Position numbers and translations under genes: made by a program. From Pantoea sp050157905 (GTDB taxonomy: Bacteria > Pseudomonadota > Gammaproteobacteria > Enterobacterales > Enterobacteriaceae): DNA of 64,000 nt. Under the pieces are notes generated by a model, which saw only the letters and a list, made by a program, of their open reading frames with translations, had not been told where the DNA came from and searched no databases. This document shows positions 10,015 to 18,733 of this stretch, piece after piece (position 1 is the first letter of the stretch; every line of letters starts with the position of its first letter). The DNA lies in assembly GCF_050157905.1 (NCBI RefSeq), contig NZ_JBKIWZ010000001.1:1364001-1428000 (forward strand), read 5' to 3'.

Positions 10015-10290
10015 TCAGCGTGCGCAGTTCCCGCCAATCAGCGCCTGTTCATCGCAGCGGCGGCCATTGACTAACTGGCACATCCCTACCCGTGAACCAT
10101 CCAGCTGATGCGAAAACGCCAGGGTCCCGCCCGCACTGGCACAGTTGCTTTCTGCCAGGGAAGACATCACAACCCGAGGCTGGATATGGGCGGCGGTGGC
10201 TTGTTGCGGTGGCTCATTATCATCACTGTGGCTGCTGCAGGCAGAGAGTAATAACGCGGCACCGGCCAGCAAAAAGGGGGCTGCTTTCAT
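10015..10290 (-). CDS. ydbJ: DUF333 lipoprotein (YdbJ-like)
   Basis: This 91-residue lipoprotein has signal and lipobox LLLSAC (Cys18). A C-terminal DUF333 repeat follows, with the pattern NCASAGGTL, then MCQLVNGRRCDEQALIGG. E. coli YdbJ has this architecture and lies near ldhA, so the symbol rests on family and position. Function is unknown. Confidence 0.8.
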   Translation of the reverse strand: MKAAPFLLAGAALLLSACSSHSDDNEPPQQATAAHIQPRVVMSSLAESNCASAGGTLAFSHQLDGSRVGMCQLVNGRRCDEQALIGGNCAR

Positions 10291-10474
10291 CAGACGGACT
10301 CCGGGAATAGGGGTTAAAGGCTGGCTCAGGATATGCCAGGCAGCACAAGGGGTCGAGAGGAGAAACAGCTTTTTACAAAATTCTGCGGCGTCATTTGCAA
10401 GCAGAATTATCTTGTTTACCTGTTATGACTGAACTGTCACCTTTTTTTAGCCCTGAATAATTCGGAGAAAAGCC

Positions 10475-11131
10475 ATGTTAATGGATATGCTGATTCGCAT
10501 TGCCCTGGCCGGGATTCTTGGCGGCCTGATCGGCCTTGAGCGTCAGATGCGCGCTAAAGAGGCGGGCCTGCGTACCCATATTCTGGTCGGTATTGGCAGT
10601 GCAATGTTTATGCTGGTGTCAAAGTATGGCTTCGCCGACATGCTGAGCAGCGACCACGTCGCCCTCGATCCCAGCCGTATTGCCGCGCAGGTCGTGAGCG
10701 GCATGGGGTTTTTGGGTGCAGGCACCATCATGATTCAGAAACAGGTGGTGAAGGGATTGACCACCGCGGCGGGCTTGTGGGTCACTGCCGCCATCGGGCT
10801 GGTGATCGGGAGCGGTATGTATGAAATCGGGATTTATGGCACGGTACTCGCGCTGCTGGTGCTGGAGGTTTTCCGCCGCCTGAGCCATCTGCTGATTGGC
10901 AAACATCATACCCTGCTGGTGTTCCTGAAACCAAAAAGTGTACCGCTGGTGCTGCTGGTCATGCAGCGGGAAGGCATTCGCTACGGTAATGTCACGGTAA
11001 TAAACCGCGATGCCGAGAGCGGCCTGTGCGAACTGAGCGTTCAGGTCACGCTTTCCCGCCGCTCCAGCGATGTCCATCTGTATGACAAGGTCATGGAGAT
11101 CAAAGGCGTTCAGTCGCTGGAAATGATGTAA
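10475..11131 (+). CDS. MgtC/SapB family inner-membrane protein
   Basis: This 218-residue protein has the MgtC signature GGLIGLERQMRAKEAGLRTH near the N-terminus and four to five membrane helices, including the GMGFLGAGTIM segment. A cytoplasmic C-terminal domain of ACT-like size follows. MgtC proteins affect F1Fo ATPase activity, magnesium stress and virulence, but many MgtC/SapB members are uncharacterised. GGAG precedes the ATG at 10475; a second ATG lies six bases on. It is transcribed alone with about 180 bp upstream. I do not see a Salmonella-type mgtC leader. This SapB is not the sapABCDF permease. Confidence 0.88.
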   Translation: MLMDMLIRIALAGILGGLIGLERQMRAKEAGLRTHILVGIGSAMFMLVSKYGFADMLSSDHVALDPSRIAAQVVSGMGFLGAGTIMIQKQVVKGLTTAAGLWVTAAIGLVIGSGMYEIGIYGTVLALLVLEVFRRLSHLLIGKHHTLLVFLKPKSVPLVLLVMQREGIRYGNVTVINRDAESGLCELSVQVTLSRRSSDVHLYDKVMEIKGVQSLEMM

Positions 11132-11326
11132 TCCCGGTTTTTCCCCGCGTGTTACGTCGTGAACCCTGAAGCTCACCGCGGGCGGTATCCATCACCGCCT
11201 GCTGTTTCTCTGTAATGGCTGATTGTCATCCGGACGCCCATCTGCCTGATCTCAGACATAGAGTCTGCTGGCAATGCATGCCATAATCCGTGATAATTAA
11301 TTTCCGTTATCATTTATCAGCGATTA

Positions 11327-11587
11327 ATGGACTATCGCACTATGCATTCTGACAATGTTCTGCCCGTTGCCATACGCAAAAGCAGTCTGCCGCGGTTGAG
11401 CATACTGCTCTTTGTTGCAATTACAGGTGTGGCAGCCATCATAATAATTTCCGATGCTCAGACTATTCTGGATCAGGCGATGGAAACCGGACAGTGTCTG
11501 GCTGGCAAAGGTGCGAAAGGTTTACTGGAAACCTTCAGGCATTTTTTGCATCATGTCTGTCGCTGGATTGTTAACGCCTGCGGCTGA
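11327..11587 (+). CDS. Small hypothetical membrane protein
   Basis: This 86-codon ORF has a central hydrophobic helix (LSILLFVAITGVAAIIIIS) after a basic stretch, then an amphipathic segment and a tail ending VNACG. The start is uncertain: the ATG at 11327 has no clear ribosome site and an ATG at 11342 is also possible. I do not recognise a family. The following ORF lies 11 bp away on the other strand. Membrane topology suggests a real small inner-membrane protein, but conservation is untested. Confidence 0.45.
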   Translation: MDYRTMHSDNVLPVAIRKSSLPRLSILLFVAITGVAAIIIISDAQTILDQAMETGQCLAGKGAKGLLETFRHFLHHVCRWIVNACG

Positions 11588-11598
11588 ATGCCTTGCGT

Positions 11599-11787
11599 TC
11601 AGTGCAGCAGAAAATGAAGCAGGCCGTGTCGGTTGACCAGCAACATCACGGCACAATACATCAGCGTAACATAGCAAAGTGCAAAGAGAGTCAGCATCGC
11701 CATAAAGCGGATACCGTACTTTTTTATTTTTTGAATATCAGAAAAATATTTCATAACGCCTGACGTTTTGTTTGCCTTAATAGCCAT
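11599..11787 (-). CDS. Small hypothetical membrane protein
   Basis: This 62-codon ORF encodes a basic N-terminus and one strong transmembrane helix (MAMLTLFALCYVTLMYCAVMLL). An internal ATG at the MKYFSDIQK segment could be the true start. No family is recognised. It is tail-to-tail with the preceding small ORF. It could be a genuine small membrane protein or a chance hydrophobic ORF. Confidence 0.4.
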   Translation of the reverse strand: MAIKANKTSGVMKYFSDIQKIKKYGIRFMAMLTLFALCYVTLMYCAVMLLVNRHGLLHFLLH

Positions 11788-12217
11788 TTATTTAACGGGT
11801 TCACCGTCCGGCTGTATTATTGAAATGTGCGATGCCCTAAGCGCAGGGCAGCCTGCCGTCTGCATGGCTGTTTACGAATATGGCCCGCCCTGCCGTTTTT
11901 GCATGACACCGGCTAATCTGATGAAGTTGCAACCATAACTCTTCTGATTGAAAATTAATAAATTTAACTGACTGACAGGGTTGAAGATTGAGGGGGAATG
12001 CAAACGCGCGCCTTATTCTACTCCCTGAGGCTTAACCTTTATTCAACAGCAGCCTGTTTTCAGAGAAACCCCGGCTAAATAATCAGCCCTGTTTTTATTT
12101 CCGGCTTTGCTCTGATTAATTAACCTGACGAAAGTCAGTTTTTAAAGCAACCCGATGCCGTTTAAGCCGGATTGATTTACCCGGGCGGCTGCTTTTTTTA
12201 TTTGCCGGGACGTTGTG
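11788..12217. other. Gene-poor intergenic stretch
   Basis: These 430 bases are richer in A+T than their neighbours and hold short, poorly conserved-looking ORFs. I find no convincing terminator, tRNA or regulatory palindrome. They separate two small unknown ORFs and may contain their promoters. Confidence 0.4.
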
Positions 12218-12448
12218 ATGAAACATCTGTTACCAGCCGCTGTTATTTTTATGGTCGCGGGCTATGCGGCAAAGGACGATGACGTGCGGGTCCCTGTTCT
12301 TCAGGCCGCGCCCCCGCCTGTTCAACTCAGAATGATGAAACGATTGCCCGTGGCAGAAAGTGTCTGCTCGCTGATGCGTCGCACGGCAATACCCGTACGC
12401 CCTTCTGCCCGGTTAAAACTGCCGGATAAGGTGAGACCGGGCATTTAA
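12218..12448 (+). CDS. Small hypothetical protein with a lipoprotein-like leader lacking the lipobox Cys
   Basis: This 76-codon ORF starts at an ATG preceded by CCGGGA. The leader MKHLLPAAVIFMVAGYAAKDDD looks like a lipoprotein signal whose expected G-C is G-Y. One base change (TAT to TGT) would restore a lipobox. The rest is proline-rich and has no recognised domain. It may be a decayed lipoprotein gene or an ordinary secreted peptide. Confidence 0.4.
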   Translation: MKHLLPAAVIFMVAGYAAKDDDVRVPVLQAAPPPVQLRMMKRLPVAESVCSLMRRTAIPVRPSARLKLPDKVRPGI

Positions 12449-12642
12449 TCCGGCTGTGCTCGTGTCCTGCCCTGCCGGCGGACAACGGCCTTTTCCGCTG
12501 AATATTCACTCCGGTACTGGCATTCGCGGCAACAATCCGTACCATACGCTGCATATTCGTGACACCGCAGTGAAGTGTCTGGCTGGAGGCGCGACATGGT
12601 CTGCCTTTCCGCAGTGCTTTCTGGATTCAGAGATAGGTAAAA

Positions 12643-13578
12643 ATGCAAGATAATCAGACGGTTGACAAGAAAGAACAGTACAACCTTAACAAACTGCAGA
12701 AACGACTGCGTCGTCATGTCGGCGAAGCGATCGCCGATTTTAATATGATTGAAGAAGGCGACCGTATCATGGTCTGCCTGTCTGGCGGCAAAGACAGCTA
12801 CACCATGCTGGAAATCCTGCGCAGTCTGCAAAAGAGTGCGCCCGTCAGCTTCAGTCTGATTGCGGTTAACCTCGACCAGAAGCAGCCGGGTTTCCCGGAG
12901 CATATCCTGCCGCAGTATCTTGAGGCACAGGGCGTTGAATACCGGATTATCGAAGAAGATACCTATTCCATCGTCAAAGAGAAGATTCCGGAAGGTAAAA
13001 CCACCTGTTCACTCTGCTCGCGACTGCGCCGTGGCATTCTCTATCGCGTAGCCACCGAACTGGGCTGTACCAAGATTGCGCTCGGCCATCATCGTGATGA
13101 CATCCTGCAGACCCTGTTCCTGAACATGTTCTATGGCGGGAAGATGAAAGGCATGCCGCCAAAACTGATGAGCGACGACGGCAAGCAGATTGTGATCCGT
13201 CCGCTGGCCTACTGCCGCGAGAAGGATATTATTCGCTTCTCGGAAGCGCGCCAGTTCCCGATCATTCCCTGCAACCTCTGTGGTTCGCAACCAAATCTGC
13301 AGCGTCAGGTGGTAGCCGATATGCTGCGCGACTGGGATAAACGTTATCCGGGCCGTATCGAAACCATGTTCAGCGCGATGCAGAATGTCGTGCCATCGCA
13401 CCTGGCGGATATCAGCCTGTTCGATTTTAAAGGCATTAAACACGGCGATGCCGTTGTGGATGGTGGTGATCTGGCATTCGACCGTGAAACATTGCCCGCT
13501 CAGCCCGCAGGCTGGCGCGACGATGACGAAGACGCGCCGGATATCAGCGCGCGTCTGGATGTGCTTCAGATAAAATAA
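12643..13578 (+). CDS. ttcA: tRNA-cytidine(32) 2-thiolase TtcA
   Basis: This 311-residue cytoplasmic enzyme has the PP-loop SGGKDS at residues 47-52 and the Fe-S/catalytic pair C122-S-L-C125, plus a third conserved Cys in PCNLCG. TtcA makes 2-thiocytidine at position 32 of several tRNAs using ATP and IscS-derived sulfur. The length and all motifs match E. coli TtcA. A strong terminator follows directly. The dbpA gene found near ttcA in E. coli is missing here. Confidence 0.97.
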   Translation: MQDNQTVDKKEQYNLNKLQKRLRRHVGEAIADFNMIEEGDRIMVCLSGGKDSYTMLEILRSLQKSAPVSFSLIAVNLDQKQPGFPEHILPQYLEAQGVEYRIIEEDTYSIVKEKIPEGKTTCSLCSRLRRGILYRVATELGCTKIALGHHRDDILQTLFLNMFYGGKMKGMPPKLMSDDGKQIVIRPLAYCREKDIIRFSEARQFPIIPCNLCGSQPNLQRQVVADMLRDWDKRYPGRIETMFSAMQNVVPSHLADISLFDFKGIKHGDAVVDGGDLAFDRETLPAQPAGWRDDDEDAPDISARLDVLQIK

Positions 13579-13592
13579 GCGCCAGATCGGTT

Positions 13593-13621
13593 AAGGGCGT
13601 GCTCAGAGCACGCCCTTTTTT
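13593..13621 (+). terminator. Rho-independent terminator of ttcA
   Basis: A perfect 9-bp stem GGGCGTGCT/AGCACGCCC (13595-13603 and 13607-13615) has a 3-base loop and is followed by six T residues. The stop codon of the opposite-strand proline-rich ORF overlaps its T-run. Confidence 0.92.
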
Positions 13622-13766
13622 ATATGTTGCGGTGTGGTGGCGGATCCATGATTGGTGGAAATTCCGGATCGGCTGGCGGATCGGGCTGCGGCTGAGGATG
13701 AGGAATCGGGTCAGGAATCGGGGTGGGATCCGTCGGGATCGGCTCGCTGTTGAAAATCGCGCTCAT
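13620..13766 (-). CDS. 48-residue proline-rich small protein
   Basis: Read on the minus strand, a 48-codon ORF starts at 13766 with AAGGAG six to seven bases upstream of the ATG. It reads MSAIFNSEPIPTDPTPIPD and then further P-x-P and D-P repeats, ending PPPHRNI. Eighteen of 48 residues are proline. The good ribosome site, complete ORF and repeat regularity argue for a real gene. Downstream of its stop is the ttcA terminator. Function is unknown; the composition suggests an extended, disordered peptide. Confidence 0.6.
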   Translation of the reverse strand: MSAIFNSEPIPTDPTPIPDPIPHPQPQPDPPADPEFPPIMDPPPHRNI

Positions 13767-13834
13767 GCCGTACTCCTTTTCTTACGAATGGAGTTTAAGC
13801 TTAGGTAAGAAACCGTCTCACAGCCAGGCGGATC

Positions 13835-13955
13835 AAAAAAAGCCGGCGCACTGGCCGGCATGGTTCGAATTAATTGTGCTATGCAATAATTCTGAAAATA
13901 AAAAGTCAGACAATATGGAGCGCAACGCCCATCGCTTGACGTTGCATTCACCTGC
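13835..13955 (-). ncRNA. fnrS: FnrS, anaerobically induced Hfq-binding small RNA
   Basis: The minus strand from 13955 begins GCAGGTGAATGCAACG, and the following bases to about 13907 match my memory of the 5' part of E. coli FnrS almost base for base. The later segment TGCATAGCACAATT is also shared. It ends in a GC stem (GCCGGC...GCCGGC) with seven T residues at 13835-13841. The length of 121 nt agrees with about 122 nt in E. coli. FnrS represses aerobic-metabolism mRNAs such as sodB, maeA and gpmA under anaerobiosis. E. coli also places it beside zntB. Annotated ORFs across it would be shadows. Confidence 0.95.
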
Positions 13956-13990
13956 GGAAGAGAGTTTGCCTCAGGTTCGGTTTCAGATTC

Positions 13991-14004
13991 TTGATATCGA
14001 TCAG
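13991..14004 (-). promoter_or_regulatory. FNR box of fnrS
   Basis: The minus strand reads CTGAT-CGAT-ATCAA, one mismatch from the FNR consensus TTGAT-N4-ATCAA. Its centre is about 42 bases upstream of the fnrS start, the classic position for class II FNR activation. Confidence 0.88.
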
Positions 14005-14050
14005 CTTTTGCCTGTTTAATCCGGTTTTCCGGCCTTTTCGCCCTGCCCGA

Positions 14051-15034
14051 CTAAAGCCAGCGCCGTTTACGCAGATAACCCGCCACACCCAGCGCCAGCG
14101 CGACCAGCAGCAGACAGAACAGCGGGAAGCCATAGTGCCAGTCGCCGCCGGGGATCCCGCCCAGGTTAACGCCGAACAGCCCCGTCAGGAAAGTCGCGGG
14201 GAGAAAAATCATCGCCATCAGGGACATCGTATAGGTGCGGCGATTCATTGATTCCGCCATCGCGGAGGCGACCTCATCGGCAAGGATTGCGGTGCGTGCC
14301 ACGCCCGCATCCAGGTCATCCAGTCCGCGACCCAGACGATCGGCGATCTCCTGCATCCGGCGGCGTTCGCTGTCATCCATCCAGCCAAGCTTTTCGCTGG
14401 CCAGCCGGGCATACACATCCCGCTGCGGCGCCATGTAGCGCCGCATTACGATCAGCTGTTTGCGCAGCAGGCCGAGTTCGCCCCGTGCAGGCATCCGCTG
14501 GTCCAGCAACGCATCTTCCAGCTCAATGATTTTGTCATGCAGCTCTTCAATAAATTCGCTGGTGTGATCGGTCAGGGCATCACAGACATCCACCAGCCAG
14601 CTGCCGCAGTCAATCGGGCCGTTGCCGTTCTGCAGGTCCGTTAATACTTCATCGACCGCAGTGACTTTACGCCGCCGTGTCGAGACGATGAGCTTGTCGT
14701 TGATGAAGACCCGCATTACCACCAGCTGATCGCGACGCGCATCGCTGTTGTGATTGACGCTGCGCAGCACGATCATAAAACCGTCGCCCAGCCGGCTGAC
14801 ACGGGGGCGCATACTGTCGCCCGCTAACGCATCGCGCACCGTATCCGGGATTTGCGGCGTTGACTGCAGCCACTCCGCGCTTTTGCGGTGGGTGTAGTTC
14901 AGATGCAGCCAGCAGGGCTGTTCACACTGAATCACCTCATCTTCCGCGATCGGGATCATCCCGCCCTTTCCATCCAGCTGGCAGGAAATTATGGCATCCG
15001 ACACCTGCAACGCTTTTCCTTTAATTACGTCCAC
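14051..15034 (-). CDS. zntB: Zinc transporter ZntB (CorA family)
   Basis: This 327-residue protein of the CorA/MIT superfamily has a large cytoplasmic domain, a long helix and two C-terminal membrane helices. The GxN-type loop motif GVNLGGIPGG lies between them. E. coli ZntB is the same length and imports Zn2+ with proton coupling, though export was proposed earlier. Translation appears to start at GTG (15034) after GAGGCGATG. It is divergent from an unannotated 3' region and lies just upstream of fnrS. Confidence 0.95.
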   Translation of the reverse strand: MDVIKGKALQVSDAIISCQLDGKGGMIPIAEDEVIQCEQPCWLHLNYTHRKSAEWLQSTPQIPDTVRDALAGDSMRPRVSRLGDGFMIVLRSVNHNSDARRDQLVVMRVFINDKLIVSTRRRKVTAVDEVLTDLQNGNGPIDCGSWLVDVCDALTDHTSEFIEELHDKIIELEDALLDQRMPARGELGLLRKQLIVMRRYMAPQRDVYARLASEKLGWMDDSERRRMQEIADRLGRGLDDLDAGVARTAILADEVASAMAESMNRRTYTMSLMAMIFLPATFLTGLFGVNLGGIPGGDWHYGFPLFCLLLVALALGVAGYLRKRRWL

Positions 15035-15152
15035 ACCATCGCCTCACTACTAAAATCAATACGATACAGTCTAGCGTGACGGCGTTGAGTTGCAATCGCC
15101 GGGCTGTATAGAAAGATGTCGGGCGGTGACCGGTCAGGCGGTCACCTGCCGC

Positions 15153-16772
15153 TTAGTGCTTCTCGATCCACAGCTCGCGGCTGTAGGCGACATCTTCAGG
15201 GTTGGTGATGGGATAGCCTTTGACCCAGGGTTTGATCAGGCGGCCATTGGTGTACTGATAGACAGGCGCAATCGGTGCCTGATCCGCCAGAATCTGTTCG
15301 GCACGGTTGTAATCGCTGTTGCGCGCCTCATTGCTGGTCTCCCTGCTGGCTTTAGCCAGCACGGCATCATAGTCAGCATTGCTGAAGCGCGAGATGTTAC
15401 TGCTGTTGCCGGCGGTCAGCAGGTTCAGGAAGGTCGATGGCTCGTTGTAATCGCCGACCCAGGAGGCCCGGATAACATCGAAGTTCCCGCTGTTGCGGCT
15501 GTCGATGTAGGTTTTCCACTCCTGATTTTCCAGCGTCACATCGACCCCGAGGTTCTTTTTCCACATCGAGGCGACGGCAATCGCAATTTTCTGATGGCTT
15601 TCAGAGGTGTTATACAGCAGTTTCAGCTTCAGCGGTTTGCCGGGGCCATAGCCAGCGGCGGCCAGCAGTGCCCTGGCCTGCGCGTTCAAACTGTTCTGGT
15701 CATGCTGCTGCAGGAAGGATGGCAGCGGCTTAAAACCTGCCGTGACATCGGGGGTAAAGTGCCAGGCCGGTTTTTCACCGGTGCCCAGCACCTTCTCAGC
15801 GATAATCTTCCGGTCGATAGACCAGGAGAGCGCCTTACGCACCCGCACATCGGCCGTCGGCCCCTTCTGCGTGTTAAACGCATAGTAATAGGTGCCCAGC
15901 TGATCGGGTGTATAGACCTCGCCTGGCAGGGTTTTCTTCAGCAACCCATACATCTCTTTGGGGAAAGATTCGGTGATATCAATATCATTGGCGCGGTAGC
16001 GTTTAGTGGCGCTCGACTCCTCGTTGATCGGAACGAACGTGACCTTTGTCAGCACCGAGTGCGCATCATCCCAGTAGTGAGGATTGCGCGTGAGGACGAT
16101 CTTTTCGTTCACGACGCGCTCGCTGAGCTGGTAAGCGCCGTTGCCGACCAGTTTACCCGGCGCTGTCCAGCTGTCGCCCTGCTGCGCAATGACCTTCTCA
16201 GGTACGGGAAAGAGCGCAACGTTGGCCACCAGCGCCGGGAACCACGGCACCGGCCTGTCCAGCGTCACCTTCAGGCGGCTGTTATCCAGCGCCACCACGC
16301 CCAGCTTATCGGGCGTCATGTCACCTTTGGTGATCGCGGCGGCATTTTCAATTCCGCTTAATCCGGCGAACCAGGCGAAGGCCGAACTGTTTTTAGGATC
16401 GACAAGCCGCTGCCAGCTGTAGACAAAATCCCGGGCGGTCACCGGCTCGCCGTTTGACCAGCGTGCGTTATTCCGCAGCGTGAAGATCCAGGTTTTGTTA
16501 TCACTGCTGCTCCAGCTCTGCGCCACGCCCGGCACGATTTTGCCCTGCGCGTCCTGGTTAGTCAGGCCCTCAAACAGGTCGCGGATCACCTGAATTTCGG
16601 GCAGCCCCACGGCTTTGAGCGGATCGAGCGACGCCGGTTCATCTTTGATATGGCGGACAATCTGCTGCTGTTCAGCCAGCGGCGCGCCAGCGGGGGGATT
16701 CGCCGCCATGGCGGGCGTGATAAGGCTGCTCAGGCTGATGGCTGCCAGCGTCATGCGGAAGGTCTTAACCAT
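15153..16772 (-). CDS. mppA: Murein tripeptide-binding protein MppA
   Basis: This 539-residue periplasmic solute-binding protein belongs to the OppA/SBP-5 family. A signal peptide ends AMA, followed by LVRHIKDEPASLDP-like text and the C-terminal segment YTNGRLIKPWVKGYP, which match MppA more than OppA. It binds L-Ala-D-Glu-mDAP for uptake through the Opp permease during wall recycling. I prefer the ATG at 16772 because GGAG lies five to six bases upstream. It is divergent from mpaA, which degrades the same tripeptide. Confidence 0.93.
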   Translation of the reverse strand: MVKTFRMTLAAISLSSLITPAMAANPPAGAPLAEQQQIVRHIKDEPASLDPLKAVGLPEIQVIRDLFEGLTNQDAQGKIVPGVAQSWSSSDNKTWIFTLRNNARWSNGEPVTARDFVYSWQRLVDPKNSSAFAWFAGLSGIENAAAITKGDMTPDKLGVVALDNSRLKVTLDRPVPWFPALVANVALFPVPEKVIAQQGDSWTAPGKLVGNGAYQLSERVVNEKIVLTRNPHYWDDAHSVLTKVTFVPINEESSATKRYRANDIDITESFPKEMYGLLKKTLPGEVYTPDQLGTYYYAFNTQKGPTADVRVRKALSWSIDRKIIAEKVLGTGEKPAWHFTPDVTAGFKPLPSFLQQHDQNSLNAQARALLAAAGYGPGKPLKLKLLYNTSESHQKIAIAVASMWKKNLGVDVTLENQEWKTYIDSRNSGNFDVIRASWVGDYNEPSTFLNLLTAGNSSNISRFSNADYDAVLAKASRETSNEARNSDYNRAEQILADQAPIAPVYQYTNGRLIKPWVKGYPITNPEDVAYSRELWIEKH

Positions 16773-16924
16773 GCTCACTCCTATACCCAAAGAGGCGCTG
16801 CATCAGTCTGATGCCGATGCAGCTTGTTCAGGGCACTGTAACGCATCTGACTGATCGATAAATAGCTATTTTCCGTATCCGGCTTTTCCGCTACTTTTAA
16901 TAAAACAGCCTTAAGGAAATCACT

Positions 16925-17632
16925 ATGTCGCCACTCCATCCGCGTCCGCTGCGCGGCAAACTGGACGTTTCGTATCAGCAATATGGCCGTTCGGTTCTGG
17001 GCGCACCGCTGCTGTGGTTTCCGGCCCCGCAGGGAAATGCCGACAGTGGTCTTATTCTGGCCGGTACTCACGGTGATGAGAATGCGGCCATTGCGACCCT
17101 CTCCGCCGCGTTGCGAACGCTGCCTGAGGGCATGCGACGGCATCATGTGGTACTGGCGGTCAATCCCGATGGCTGTCAGCTTGGGCTGCGCGCTAACGCC
17201 AATGGGGTCGATCTCAACCGTAATTTTCCGGCGGCGAACTGGCAGCCAGGCGACACCGTCTATCGCTGGAACAGTGCGGCAGATGCGCGCGACGTCGCGC
17301 TCTCCACCGGCACCCATCCGGCTTCCGAGCCGGAAACCCAGGCGCTCTGCGCCCTGATTCATCAGCTGAAACCGCGCTGGATCGTCTCCTGGCACGAACC
17401 GCTGGGCTGCATTGACGATCCCCGTCAGGTGGAGATTGGCGACTGGCTGGCCAGACACACTGGACTTCCCCGTGTCAGCAGCGTCGGCTATGACACACCC
17501 GGTTCATTTGGTAGCTGGTGCAGCGATCTTAGCCTGCCCTGCGTGACTGCTGAAATGCCGGTGGTGTCGGTCGATGAAGCTACGGAGGTCTATCTGGAAA
17601 TGATGGTTAACCTGCTGCGCTGGCAGCAATAA
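16925..17632 (+). CDS. mpaA: Murein tripeptide amidase MpaA
   Basis: This 235-residue cytoplasmic M14-like zinc carboxypeptidase has zinc ligands in GTHGDEN (His, Glu) and the later His in SWHEPLG, with the substrate-binding NPDG and NANGVDLNRNFP motifs. It cleaves the gamma-D-Glu-mDAP bond of the tripeptide released from peptidoglycan, giving L-Ala-D-Glu for the next enzyme. AAGGAAA precedes the ATG. Its 3' end overlaps the convergent ycjG by 26 bp. Confidence 0.95.
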   Translation: MSPLHPRPLRGKLDVSYQQYGRSVLGAPLLWFPAPQGNADSGLILAGTHGDENAAIATLSAALRTLPEGMRRHHVVLAVNPDGCQLGLRANANGVDLNRNFPAANWQPGDTVYRWNSAADARDVALSTGTHPASEPETQALCALIHQLKPRWIVSWHEPLGCIDDPRQVEIGDWLARHTGLPRVSSVGYDTPGSFGSWCSDLSLPCVTAEMPVVSVDEATEVYLEMMVNLLRWQQ

Positions 17633-18590
17633 TCAGCTGACCGTTGCGTACGTTTATCGTCGGTTCTGCATCCACTGCCAGCCAGGTCGGACCGTCGAGA
17701 TCGGCGAAGCGCGCCTGCGGCACCAGTGGCAGGGCCGCGCGAATGGCCCGCGAGGTGCAGAGCATACAGCCGAGCATAATCGCAAACCCCTCCTGTTTCG
17801 CAGCGTCAGCCAGCGCCAGTGCTTCCGTCAGCCCTCCCGCTTTATCCAGCTTAATATTGACCATCTCATAGCGTCCCCGCAGCGCCGCCAGGCTGCTGCG
17901 GGTATGACAGCTTTCATCAGCACAGATGGGCAGCGGATGGATGAAGTTCGCCAGCGCCGCCTCTTCACCCGCTGGCAGGGGTTGTTCCAGCATCGCCACA
18001 TTGAGGTCTGCCAGTAGCTGACAGCGTGCGGCCAGCCCTTCCGCGTGCCAGGATTCATTAGCATCAACAATCAGCGTTGCGTCCGGTACGGCAGCGCGGA
18101 TCGCCATCAGCCGCTCGGTAATAAAATGATCGTCCAGCTTAATTTTCAGCAGCGTTGCGCCATGCTGCCACAGTGCCAGGGCGCTGCTGGCCATCGCTTC
18201 GGGCGTATCAATGCTGACGGTCTGCGCCGTCACCACCTCCGCTGGAGCGTTCACCCCATTCAGCTGCCACAGGCTGCTTTTCTGCTGGTGTACGGTGAGA
18301 TCCCATAGCGCGCTGTCAATCGCGTTTCGCGCCGCGCCAGCGGGCAGCGCCTGCTGCAGAGCCTCCCGTGTCATCCCCTTTTGCAGCGCAGGCAGGATTT
18401 CGGCAATCTGCGCCAGCACCGAGGCTTCACTTTCGCCGTAGCGGGCATAAGGAGTTGCTTCACCAACGCCTTTGACGCCATCTTCCTCAATTTCAACCAC
18501 CACCACTTTCGCTTCAGTCCGGGTTCCGCGGGCGATGACAAACGGCGTATGCAAGGGCCAGGCTTCGGGATAACTTTTTACCGTTCTCAT
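17607..18590 (-). CDS. ycjG: L-Ala-D/L-Glu epimerase (YcjG)
   Basis: This 327-residue member of the enolase superfamily has the muconate-lactonizing fold. It carries the KIKLD lysine pair, metal ligands in VDANESW and LEQPL, and the CADES(C) segment. It epimerises L-Ala-D-Glu from murein recycling to L-Ala-L-Glu. The start at 18590 is chosen because MRTVKSY matches the family's N-terminus and GGAG precedes it; the frame is open 17 codons further. Its end overlaps mpaA tail-to-tail. Confidence 0.94.
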   Translation of the reverse strand: MRTVKSYPEAWPLHTPFVIARGTRTEAKVVVVEIEEDGVKGVGEATPYARYGESEASVLAQIAEILPALQKGMTREALQQALPAGAARNAIDSALWDLTVHQQKSSLWQLNGVNAPAEVVTAQTVSIDTPEAMASSALALWQHGATLLKIKLDDHFITERLMAIRAAVPDATLIVDANESWHAEGLAARCQLLADLNVAMLEQPLPAGEEAALANFIHPLPICADESCHTRSSLAALRGRYEMVNIKLDKAGGLTEALALADAAKQEGFAIMLGCMLCTSRAIRAALPLVPQARFADLDGPTWLAVDAEPTINVRNGQLIIAASAAG

Positions 18591-18733
18591 TTCCACTCCA
18601 CAATGTGTGATGCAGTGACAGACCGTCACGTTAAATTCCACAATTGAACTCGTAAACCCTTAACATTTATGTCATAAACAACGGCTATCTTTCACCGTTT
18701 TGTGTCAGATCTTTTTTATCAAAAGGAATCACT

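Noticed and set aside
13763..13951. 62-codon minus-strand ORF beginning near an AGGTGA site
   Set aside because: It lies inside the FnrS RNA and runs through its terminator; the apparent ribosome site is the conserved FnrS 5' end.
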